Shown here: in pieces, positions 1-7,064 of the stretch
How positions within the stretch are numbered: the stretch's first letter is position 1
Layout of the letters: each line of letters begins with the position of its first letter
Assembly: GCA_011090425.1 (NCBI GenBank)
Contig: PHGD01000033.1
Location: 1-40,157 of the forward strand
DNA length: 40,157 bases
Direction: 5' to 3'
From: Nitrospira sp. LK70
Lineage (GTDB): Bacteria; Nitrospirota; Nitrospiria; Nitrospirales; Nitrospiraceae
Made by a program: the position numbers and the translations under genes
Notes under the pieces: generated by a model
What the model was told of the DNA's origin: nothing
The model's database searches: none
What the model saw: only the letters and a program-made list of their open reading frames with translations

Positions 1-896
1 CCATCCACCTGCTTCGGAGGCCCTTCCCGTTGAAAAACTCGTTGTTCACGCCCATGCTCGATCCGATCGAGCAGGTTCACCAGGGCGGCGAAGAGCGCGA
101 ACGCCACGATTGGAGCCGATACCGTGAAGAGCACGCGAGCCGGAATCTGATCGAAGAGGTGCGTCCCGATTCCATACAGAATCCCCAACAGAATCAGTCC
201 TGCGAGGGGAACCAGGAGAAGCGTTCTTGTCGCGATCTCAGGCGGCAGTCCGCTTGAAGACGCCGATTTCCACCCGCTTCGGCCTGTCGCCTGACGTAAT
301 CTCTCAACGATGGTAGCCGGAGCTGCCGACTCAGTGGCATGAATCCGATCGAGATCCAGTTCCAACCACAGACGTAGTTCCTCTTCGCTCTGATCGTCGA
401 CCGTTAGGATCTGCTGAGTCGACCGCCCGGGATGTCCTCGATAAAAAGCCGCCTCCTGTCGTATATGCGTCGATAAGTAGACTTGCAGCGACTCACTCCC
501 AGGCGGAGGGTCGCAAAAGGAGTAGATCGTGCGCAGGGCCGGCTCGGCAACCAGGACCAGTTCATCCACGTGCTCTTCGAATGGGCCGTCATAGTCGGTC
601 GAGAAGACCAAGCTGGCCGCAATGGGTCCGCCCACCGCATCGCGTGTCGGCTCAAGGAGCACCCAACGAAGGAAATGCACCGTCGTCAGCCGGGCAAACT
701 CGATGAAATGTGGACCAGGTTGAATGGTGTGCGATGGAGGGAGATAGTCACGAACTTTTTCCAGTTTGACGCTGCCGGCTCCTGGCTCACCGGGATTGAT
801 AATGTTCTGGCCGACGGCATTCAACAGCGCTCGAAGCCCTTCAATCTTCTCATCCGGTACCGGCACGATCACCGTCAACGCGTGTTGTTCAACCAT
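1..896 (-). CDS. Membrane-anchored protein beside the P450, 3' end outside window
   Basis: An open frame of 298 codons begins at the ATG at 896 and is still open at base 1, so the C-terminus is missing. The N-terminal half (about 1-200) has no membrane segment. It shows a repeated strand/helix pattern (LTVIVPVPDEKIEGLRALL, FARLTTVHFLRWVLL, FSTDYDGPFEEHVDEL) that recalls the dimeric alpha/beta-barrel domains often linked to peroxidases and P450s. That resemblance is from memory. About residues 215-275 carry two hydrophobic helices (TLLLVPLAGLILLGILYGIG and LFTVSAPIVAFALFAALVNLL). GTG at 905 and TTG at 908 are alternative in-frame starts; GGTG lies six bases before the ATG. The gene follows the P450 on the same strand after a gap holding a repeat element, so joint transcription is plausible. 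The exact function is unknown. Confidence 0.75.
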   Translation of the reverse strand, partial: MVEQHALTVIVPVPDEKIEGLRALLNAVGQNIINPGEPGAGSVKLEKVRDYLPPSHTIQPGPHFIEFARLTTVHFLRWVLLEPTRDAVGGPIAASLVFSTDYDGPFEEHVDELVLVAEPALRTIYSFCDPPPGSESLQVYLSTHIRQEAAFYRGHPGRSTQQILTVDDQSEEELRLWLELDLDRIHATESAAPATIVERLRQATGRSGWKSASSSGLPPEIATRTLLLVPLAGLILLGILYGIGTHLFDQIPARVLFTVSAPIVAFALFAALVNLLDRIEHGREQRVFQREGPPKQVD

Positions 897-915
897 GTCA
901 TTCACCAATTTCCAG

Positions 916-1037
916 CAGGATGCGCAAAAAGGCCGTCCAGCAAGGCCGCAGCGAGCGAAGAGGCGAGGCGTACGCTTCGGTACGTTGAGCCTCTGAGCGA
1001 CGCGAGAACGCCGCTGGCGGGCTTTTTCCGCATCCTG
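916..1037. repeat. 122-bp inverted-repeat element (MITE/REP-like)
   Basis: Both ends read CAGGATGCG followed by an A-run and a GCC-rich stretch when each is read inward, giving imperfect terminal inverted repeats of about 25 bases. The centre has its own hairpin, CGTAC-GCTTCG-GTACG, extended by flanking GAGGC/GCCTC. It contains no ORF of its own and fills almost all of the space between the P450 stop and the next start. I recall similar elements as dispersed repeats in Nitrospira genomes; only one copy is visible here. Confidence 0.75.
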
Positions 1038-1047
1038 CCACGCTCGA

Positions 1048-2346
1048 TCAATTCGCCACCGTGAGAAGCAACCGATCCGGGAAAGGGCCATCCCAGGCGA
1101 TGCGTCCGTCCCATCCGCAGGCTCGGGATACCTTGCCGAGTCGCAGCACGGCAGCCGCCAGCAGTGGGATCTGCACGCCGTTGACGTAGCGGCCCTGGCA
1201 GGCATGGAGGCCCGAACTAAAGTGCAGGTACTCTGTCGAATTCCTGTCGGTCCGAAATTCCCCGGGTTCGTGAAACACCGCTCGGTCGAACATCCCGGAG
1301 AACGTGCCGAAGACGACGATCTTTCCCTTTGATAGTCGGCGCTCGCGCGGGCTGTCGCGCCCGACAGTGGCCCCTTCCTGGCTGTACCGGGTCACGAACG
1401 GATTATGCGGATTGAATCGCAACGCTTCAAACACATACCGCGACACAGTCGCCTCGTCCCCGGCTAAGGCTGCCTCACGAGCGGCGGCCCATGCGGCGGG
1501 ACGGCGCAACAGTTCGTCGATGGCTCGAACCGCGGACGCGCTGGTCGTGTCGAGCGCCCCGATAATCAGGCCGGAGATATTCCGGCGCACCGCGTCGTCG
1601 TCCAGCCATTCCATGCCTGGTTCGCGCTGTTGACGCAACATGCGGGTGAGCACGTCATCAGGCACATCCTGACGGCCGGAGGCGATCTCGTCTTTGCGCC
1701 GAGCGATCCACCCGAGGAGATAGGGCCGCAGTTGTTCGAACGATTCCTCAGCCTGGCGCGCGGTCTCTGGACAGTCGAGGGGATTCAGGAACAAATCGTT
1801 GAACAGGGTCCGCATCCAGCGCAGCATCACTGCATCATCCGGCCCGGGCACGCCAAAATACTCACCGAGCACGCGCAGCGGCACGATGCGGGTCAGTCCG
1901 CCGACCACGTCCAGCCACCCCTGTCGGCGCGCGCGTTCCATGCATTCCTCGGCCCTGGTCGAGACAATGGCGCGGATGCGATCGAGATCCGTGCGATACA
2001 TGACGTCGTTCAAGAGGTCCTTTTCACGGTCATGTTGTGGGGAACGGTCCATGCTCAAGACAAAGGGGCCGTTGTCGCGATTCGTGCGCTCCGCGTTGAT
2101 CTCGGCAATCGTGAACTCTGTGTCATGCGCCAGTCCGTCCACCACATCGGCGTGCCGACTGACAATCACCAGTTTGCCCAGCTCCAGCACCGGAGCCCAT
2201 CGTCTCAAGATCGCGTTGAACAGGCGAAACACCCAGGGCGCGGTCAGCCACGATCGAATGGTGTCACTGCGGGGGATGAGGCAGGAGCGCCACGTGGAGG
2301 GAAGCCGGGGCATCTGATTCGTACGGACAAGAGGAGTCTCTGTCAT
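1048..2346 (-). CDS. Cytochrome P450
   Basis: Heme-thiolate monooxygenase or peroxygenase of the bacterial class, 432 residues, cytosolic. The heme-binding loop is FSSGLHACQGR, with the thiolate Cys at about residue 383. The ExxR motif of helix K is EALR, and helix I contains GALDTTSA, matching the oxygen-activating (A/G)Gx(D/E)TT pattern except that Ala replaces the second Gly. An upstream GTG at 2433 would add 29 residues. I prefer the ATG at 2346 because GGAG lies eight bases before it and the protein then begins MTETPLVRTNQ, near the family's usual length. No ferredoxin or reductase gene is next to it. The following gene encodes a membrane-anchored protein that may be a partner. The substrate cannot be read from sequence. 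Confidence 0.93.
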   Translation of the reverse strand: MTETPLVRTNQMPRLPSTWRSCLIPRSDTIRSWLTAPWVFRLFNAILRRWAPVLELGKLVIVSRHADVVDGLAHDTEFTIAEINAERTNRDNGPFVLSMDRSPQHDREKDLLNDVMYRTDLDRIRAIVSTRAEECMERARRQGWLDVVGGLTRIVPLRVLGEYFGVPGPDDAVMLRWMRTLFNDLFLNPLDCPETARQAEESFEQLRPYLLGWIARRKDEIASGRQDVPDDVLTRMLRQQREPGMEWLDDDAVRRNISGLIIGALDTTSASAVRAIDELLRRPAAWAAAREAALAGDEATVSRYVFEALRFNPHNPFVTRYSQEGATVGRDSPRERRLSKGKIVVFGTFSGMFDRAVFHEPGEFRTDRNSTEYLHFSSGLHACQGRYVNGVQIPLLAAAVLRLGKVSRACGWDGRIAWDGPFPDRLLLTVAN

Positions 2347-3242
2347 GGCATTCACTCCGCAGGACTTCACGTCTCGATAGATCGACCTCAACAGACCATG
2401 GAACAAACTTACTGTCTTGGTCAATGCGAGCACTTACGTTCGACCTATGCAAGAATGCCACCGTTACGAGAGGAGGGACTGCACAAGTAGTCGGCGTTCC
2501 AATACCCTTGAAGAATGCGGACGATATGCATCAGTAGTCCTTCGTAGTGAGCCACTTGCACTCTTAGTCCTACACCCACTGGTACCGAAAGCGATACAGT
2601 CCCGTATCCATTGCGATACAGTGTCGCTCGCTTAAAGTTGCGAGAGCGGTAGAGCTGAAGGAGTCTTCTGGCAGGACGGGATTCGATCGGATTTTAGCCA
2701 CACCGCCACAGTTCACCTGCGTTCATATGGGTTGGTTCTTCGTTTTCGGATGGATTTGAATCTATTTGGATTCACCTCTTGAATCCATTTCGATACATCG
2801 CACGGAGCTCGTGCGAGAGGTGTCCTCTTTATGGAGATCGATCCGACATACGTAGATCGTGGCAATTGTTAATAATACGTATCATCTGATGGAATCGCCA
2901 TTTCGAGTCCATGTTGGCATCTCGTTTGCTGTTTAACGAATTGGTAGAGATGGGTGCATCAGGGGAAGGCTCCCACAAACGCGTCGGCCATCCGCTTGAT
3001 TCCTTCAATATCCGGATGAGGGAGAGAGCATCGGTCCGCACAGAACAAGTTATGGTCCCATTTCATCTCAGGGATCAGGGAGGAGCTCTGAACCCGATAT
3101 GCACGATACAAGATCTGACCCTACTTAGTGCACTGTGCTCCTTGAGGTCTCCACCTCGTTTTGGAGATTGGGCGGCTGTCTTTGAACCGGAAGGTTGGGC
3201 GACCGAGCTCGCATGGGAGGTTACCGATCCATCTAGTTCAAG
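2347..3242. other. About 0.9 kb without a supported gene
   Basis: Only short frames occur here, none with recognisable motifs; a 117-codon plus-strand frame from 2911 has no Shine-Dalgarno and no domain signature. Base composition is more AT-rich than in the flanking P450. It holds a paired direct repeat near 2600, a TGAATC/GATTCA inverted repeat near 2757-2774, and an AT-rich patch near 2865-2885. The promoter of the P450 should lie in the left part, but no clear -35/-10 pair was found. Confidence 0.5.
2591..2622. promoter_or_regulatory. Operator-like direct repeats, two helical turns apart
   Basis: GCGATACAGT occurs at 2591-2600 and again at 2613-2622, start to start 22 bases. Between them GTATC at 2604-2608 forms an inverted repeat with the GATAC of the second copy. 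Spacing of two DNA turns and mixed direct/inverted half-sites fit a dimeric repressor site of TetR type. It lies about 250 bases upstream of the P450 start. No regulator gene is adjacent, so the assignment is inference. Confidence 0.35.
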
Positions 3243-3274
3243 AGGGCTTCGTGTTGACTGTTGACAGAAGCCCT
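3243..3274 (+). promoter_or_regulatory. Perfect 8-bp stem just before the Tat-protein SD
   Basis: AGGGCTTC at 3243-3250 pairs perfectly with GAAGCCCT at 3267-3274 around a 16-base loop. The Shine-Dalgarno GGGAGGT of the next gene begins at 3281. The hairpin could shield the ribosome site, act in the 5' leader, or be the operator of an unknown regulator; no U-run follows, so it is not an intrinsic terminator. Confidence 0.35.
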
Positions 3275-3291
3275 ATTCATGGGAGGTGGCT

Positions 3292-3981
3292 ATGAACACG
3301 ATAACCCGACGAAGCTTCATGCAGTGCATAAGTTTGGGAGTTGCTGGTATAGGGTTTGGCTTTGTATGGCCACGCGCCACAGAAGCCGAAGTGCCTTGGG
3401 CAAAGATCATGTCTATAGTTTCCGATATAGGCACCACAGCACAAACAACAAAAGATGTTGTGGACGCGATTCAGGCCGTCAAAGGACTCTTGCCCCAAGC
3501 AGGGTCCGCTCCGCAAACGGCACCAGCGGGTGTGACCTCTCAGCATATGCAAATGTTTCATTCGCAGATGCCAGACGCATATGCTGGAGGTAATCAGTGG
3601 TTATCTGGGCTTCAGAGTGTAGCCGCGCAGTATGGGAATTCTTGGGTGCCATCTCGCACGCAGGGATTCCTCGATATCAATTTGACAGGTGTTTGGGGCC
3701 ACCCACAGAACTTAAACGATCAAACGTACATTAGACAGTTCGGGCCATATCTAAACGTGATTGCTGGAATTGGTGGTGTACCAACCTTTTTGGCTGAGGG
3801 CCTATTTGACCCAATGAACAACATTATGCATGTCCTTGGACTATGTAGAGGCGAATTTGATATTCCCTGTGAACTCCGTGCTCGGATTAATACCGATTGG
3901 ACTCTTCAAGGGTTGCTGACCGGACAGGGACCCTTTGGTCAGATTGTACAGATGCCAATTGCTATGATGAAAATCGCATAG
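3292..3981 (+). CDS. Tat-exported protein of unknown function
   Basis: A 229-residue protein with a twin-arginine signal: TRRSFM at about 6-11, a hydrophobic stretch (ISLGVAGIGFGFVW), then a likely cleavage region near ATEAE. Residues 35-70 are helical and Ala/Thr/Val-rich; the rest has many Trp, Gly and Asn residues and two late Cys residues in LCRGEFDIPCEL that could form a disulfide. I do not recognise the family. The ATG at 3292 is chosen over the GTG at 3286 because GGGAGGT lies at ideal spacing and the GTG overlaps it. GC content is lower than in the metabolic operons around, suggesting transfer. No partner gene is adjacent. Tat export implies folding, possibly with a cofactor, before transport to the periplasm. 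Confidence 0.8.
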   Translation: MNTITRRSFMQCISLGVAGIGFGFVWPRATEAEVPWAKIMSIVSDIGTTAQTTKDVVDAIQAVKGLLPQAGSAPQTAPAGVTSQHMQMFHSQMPDAYAGGNQWLSGLQSVAAQYGNSWVPSRTQGFLDINLTGVWGHPQNLNDQTYIRQFGPYLNVIAGIGGVPTFLAEGLFDPMNNIMHVLGLCRGEFDIPCELRARINTDWTLQGLLTGQGPFGQIVQMPIAMMKIA

Positions 3982-4402
3982 CGGAGTCAACACTAGACGA
4001 TCACATCTTGTTCTGCGCGTATTGAGGAGCTAGTCCGATCCCACGGCGCAATCGCTACGCATCAACCGAAGGAATTGTGGTCTCGCCTTGTTCTGTGCGT
4101 AGCGGTGAGCAGTGACCTGAGGAATCGAGCACGAGATGGCAGGTCTTGTAATGATATCGGAGTTCCATCCCCGCGGGCCTCAGCGGAACGACCTCTCAGC
4201 CTAAATTCGGCAGCACGTGCCAATTCTTGATTGGCAGTTGCATTTTCCCTGGAGGGTTAGGAGTGATCGAGAAGTCGACATGCGACATGGGCCTCAACAT
4301 ACAGTATCCCCGTCGAAACCGGTTGCCCATTTTCTGCAAGACCGTGAAGTATCGCTCATCATTCAGGAAACGTCAGTGACAATTGATTGACAATACCCTG
4401 CG
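3982..4402. other. 420 bp without a gene; short repeats
   Basis: No coding signal. CTTGTTCTGCGCGTA at 4007-4021 recurs with one mismatch at 4087-4101. A perfect 7-bp stem, TGCCAAT/ATTGGCA with a 5-base loop, lies at 4218-4236. Both flanking genes point into this gap, so it holds their 3' ends; the stem lacks a U-run in either direction and is at best a weak terminator. Confidence 0.4.
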
Positions 4403-4648
4403 TTATTTGGGGTGAGGAATGATGGACAACAATAGGTAGGTCTCGCCGACGATCTGGAAGTAGAACCGATAGTCATCATCCACGCGCGCCTGCCAGATGT
4501 CATTCGTTTCATCGAACTTCTTTGCCCGTAGCGAAGGATGACGCAAATTGGACAGGAGGAACGTCAACTGCTTGTCGAATTTGGCTTGGCGCTCCGAGGA
4601 CAACCGTCGGTATTGTTCGCGAAAACGTAGCGTGAAGGACGCCGTCAT
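4403..4648 (-). CDS. RelE/ParE-family toxin
   Basis: An 81-residue basic protein matching the RelE fold by length and motifs: an N-terminal strand with FREQYRRLSSE, a helix, then LRHPSLRAKKF, IWQARVDDDYRFYFQI and a final hydrophobic strand, LLSIIPHP. The family cleaves mRNA at the ribosome or inhibits gyrase; the R-x-D-D-Y-R-F-Y core fits the ribonuclease branch, but which target applies cannot be decided. Its start overlaps the stop of the upstream antitoxin by four bases, the usual toxin-antitoxin arrangement with translational coupling. Not truncated. Confidence 0.85.
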   Translation of the reverse strand: MTASFTLRFREQYRRLSSERQAKFDKQLTFLLSNLRHPSLRAKKFDETNDIWQARVDDDYRFYFQIVGETYLLLSIIPHPK

Positions 4649-4893
4649 GCAGTCCGACGACGGAGGGCACGGATGGTCGCATGCGCACTAGGAAATGGCC
4701 CCTTCACGCGACCTCGTTTGACATCGCTGAGGGCTAACTTCAGTTCCTGCTCGATCAACCTCTTTGGAATGAGGGTAATTGTTCGCCCTTCGACCTTGGC
4801 CTCAAAGAGATCTCCCACTGCCACGCCCGCCTTAGATCTAACCTGTGGTGGAAGTGTCACCTGGTAGCGAGATTTGACTTTGACAACGGCCAC
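4645..4893 (-). CDS. AbrB/MazE-type (SpoVT-AbrB) antitoxin
   Basis: An 82-residue protein with an N-terminal swapped-hairpin DNA-binding domain: VKSRYQVTLPPQVRSKAGVAVGDLFEAKVEGRTI has the classic pattern of a Q/K-V-T-L-P strand, a helix and a GD turn (residues about 6-40). The basic C-terminus (LIEQELKLALSDVKRGRVKG onward) should wrap the toxin. It is the first gene of the pair and would repress its own promoter, expected in the AT-richer 4894-4930 stretch. AbrB-type antitoxins are best known with PIN or MazF toxins; here the partner is RelE-like, a less common pairing. Confidence 0.85.
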   Translation of the reverse strand: MAVVKVKSRYQVTLPPQVRSKAGVAVGDLFEAKVEGRTITLIPKRLIEQELKLALSDVKRGRVKGPFPSAHATIRALRRRTA

Positions 4894-5596
4894 GGCAACC
4901 CCATAGAGGTTAGAACCCTTTTCACTATAGGTCTACAGGCCGCAGACTGTCAACGAAAGGTCGTGACGTACCCTAGAGAATTGGGGGCAAGACCTGCACT
5001 GTACATACCGCTGAGCATCGACAGGGTTTCTGCCTCGCCCGACTCGACCGCCGGCTCCCGGTGGCGTAACGCAAAATACAATGCACGCATCGGTCGTGCC
5101 ATCACATCTTGAGCGTGGCGCTGTTTAACTGGGGACTCACCGTCATACCGTGCACCGTGAGGACCACGATGCAGAATCGTGTGGCGATGTGCGGAGAATC
5201 GCAGCGGTTCATCCACACATACATAGATCAGTCATTTACTGTACGCCTCGGTGCAACGAGTGAGGCGAGTATCAATTCGATCCATGCCGTGCGAGCGGAT
5301 CTCTACCAGCGGTCGGGCGAACAAATAAAGTGTGCGAGCCCTCCAACAGACGTTGAGCGAGAACCAGCAAGGGCAGAAATACGTTCCCACCAATGATTCC
5401 CGACCCCGTTTTATCCACCAAAATCCCATCCTAGCCGTCATGCCCCAGCTGCACAACATTCTGATTGCACGTAGCCATCGCCATGTGTAGGATCGGACAG
5501 AGCGGCGTCGATTTTCTTGGAATCGGAAGTCTGGTTTTTCTCGAGGTAACAGAAGAAATTGAGCAGTCAGATCCTGAGAGTTGTACGGAGGGCTTC
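4894..5596. other. 0.7 kb without a convincing gene, possible relics
   Basis: Several frames of 75-95 codons overlap on both strands but none has a Shine-Dalgarno, signal or domain. On the minus strand the frame ending near 5216 (internal MARPMRALYFALRHRE) and another between about 5280 and 5430 (KTGSGIIGGNVFLPLLVLAQ) read like protein but are cut by stops, so decayed genes are possible. The right end, 5465-5596, is in frame with the following lipoprotein but lies before its well-supported start and is probably its leader. Confidence 0.4.
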
Positions 5597-6154
5597 ATGA
5601 GGACACTCACGATCGCTTGTGGCTTGATGCTGGTATTCATCGCGGGGTGCGTACCGGTGACCGACGGGTTTCGACACGATCTGCCGACTAAGGACACGCT
5701 CACAATTGTTTGGGGAGACGATGTGAGCGCCGTGGGTATGGCGACGACCTGGCTCCAGAAACGAGGACTGTCTGTTCTCGAGCGCAGCCTCTTGTATGCG
5801 AACCTGGAGACAGACAACCTCGAACTGACGCACACGCTCAAGGATGAAGCGGCTATCCTTCAGATCGCGAAGAAGATGGACGTACGGGAAGTGGTATTTG
5901 TCGATCGTGGAGGCGATGCTCGGGCTCCAATGATCAGTGTCCGGGGCGTAGATGTCGAGACCGGACGAATCTCCTGGAGCGGCAGCGCCCGGTATGCAAC
6001 CTTCGAGAACCGTCCCACGAAAGATGCCGTTGCTCTGCTGACCTGTGAAGCGCTCGCGACGGTGTGGGGGTTCCGTCCGGCGGGAACAAAGTGGTTCCTC
6101 TCTTCTGAAAAGATGTGCGCCGTTGAGGGAGCTCTCCCGGCGGTCTCGCGATGA
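5597..6154 (+). CDS. Small outer-membrane lipoprotein, possibly CsgG/LpoB-like
   Basis: A 185-residue protein beginning MRTLTIACGLMLVFIAGC. The lipobox FIAGC places the lipidated Cys at residue 18, followed by VPV, so outer-membrane sorting is expected. The mature part has an alternating strand/helix pattern with LTHTLKDEAAILQIAKKMD and VVFVDRGG, resembling the CsgG/LpoB group, in which one helix precedes a strand that reports a nucleotide-like fold. The resemblance is weak. The longer frame starts at 5465, but the ATG at 5597 has ACGGAGG five bases upstream and restores a proper signal. Its TGA overlaps a possible ATG of the next frame, so it probably forms an operon with the next lipoprotein. 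Confidence 0.75.
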   Translation: MRTLTIACGLMLVFIAGCVPVTDGFRHDLPTKDTLTIVWGDDVSAVGMATTWLQKRGLSVLERSLLYANLETDNLELTHTLKDEAAILQIAKKMDVREVVFVDRGGDARAPMISVRGVDVETGRISWSGSARYATFENRPTKDAVALLTCEALATVWGFRPAGTKWFLSSEKMCAVEGALPAVSR

Positions 6155-6240
6155 GTTGGCTCGGACGATTCATAAGAGGCAGGAACAAGAGAGGCGAATC
6201 GTCGATCAATCTTCCGATGAACCGAGTGAGAGGTCCTCGC

Positions 6241-6882
6241 ATGAACACGACTGATCGAAACATGAGGCGCGATGTCGCAGGGCGGCGGCTGCCGGCCGGG
6301 CCGCGGAGCTGGGTCCTACTCTGTTCAGCGAGCCTGCTGCTCGGAGTCGGGGGCTGTTCGGTCTCCTACGGCACAACCAACACACCCAGAACCACCACCG
6401 AACAATTGCTCTTGACCCAGGCGTTCAAAAGAAGTCTGATCGATGCGGTGGCTCCCGTTCGTTCAGGACAATCCGTCGCAGTTGAAACGATCGGCCTTAC
6501 CGCTGATCAAGGGTACGCGAACGCGTTAGTTGAGAAATGGCTGACTCGGGAAGGGTTCTACGTGCCGAAAGACAAAGACGGAAAAGAAGCGTTGGTGGTC
6601 AGAGTGACGTTGGATGCGTTCGGCACGGTTCATAATCAGACGTTTCTCGGTATGCCGGCGTTCACCAGCATGCTGATCCCATTTGCCTTGCCCCAATTGA
6701 CTCTCTACCAGGCAACCAGGCAGCGAGGGCATGCCCGTTTGTCGATGGATTTTCTGGACAAGAAAACCGGGCAACTTGTGGGGTCGACACCGACGTACGA
6801 GGGAGATGCCTCCTCCAACGAGTACATATTTCTGTTCGTCCTCTCGACGACATCGTCGGATCTGGTGCCGCCTGTCCCGTAG
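6241..6882 (+). CDS. Lipoprotein of unknown function
   Basis: A 213-residue protein. A long positively charged n-region (MNTTDRNMRRD...RRLPAGPRS) is followed by the hydrophobic LLCSASLLLGVGGC with a lipobox GVGGC, then a mature domain of about 170 residues. The mature part has a helix (TEQLLLTQAFKRSLIDAVAPV), a strand/helix region with GYANALVEKWLTREGFYVP, and a C-terminal half with short hydrophobic stretches (MLIPFALPQLTLYQ). ATGs at 6151 and 6217 are also in frame; 6241 is preferred for AGAGG eight bases before it. The 6151 start would overlap the previous stop by four bases and allow coupling. It likely shares a transcript with the preceding lipoprotein. I do not recognise the family. Confidence 0.72.
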   Translation: MNTTDRNMRRDVAGRRLPAGPRSWVLLCSASLLLGVGGCSVSYGTTNTPRTTTEQLLLTQAFKRSLIDAVAPVRSGQSVAVETIGLTADQGYANALVEKWLTREGFYVPKDKDGKEALVVRVTLDAFGTVHNQTFLGMPAFTSMLIPFALPQLTLYQATRQRGHARLSMDFLDKKTGQLVGSTPTYEGDASSNEYIFLFVLSTTSSDLVPPVP

Positions 6883-7064
6883 ACGCAATCAATCATAAGC
6901 CTTTTAGCCAATGGGATCACGCTTCGATCATGCCCCCGACGGACCATGCGCCGGCTATGCCTCACGGTCGTACTACAGGACCCAATCCCTCTGCCTGCTT
7001 CTACCTACCATCTTTCACTGCTCCGCGCAGAACAAGAACAGGGCGTCCATTCACCATTCAGTGT

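Noticed and set aside
1630-2490. Long plus-strand frame opposite the P450
   Set aside because: The minus strand carries a full P450 with all heme motifs; the plus frame has no domain and is a GC-rich shadow.
2640-2700. tRNA-like stretch with a GGTAGAG and a GATTCGA-like piece
   Set aside because: The arms do not fold into a cloverleaf and no acceptor stem could be paired, so no tRNA gene is claimed.
2911-3264. Plus-strand frame of 117 codons before the Tat protein
   Set aside because: No Shine-Dalgarno, no domain, and its end overlaps the leader hairpin; not supported as a gene.
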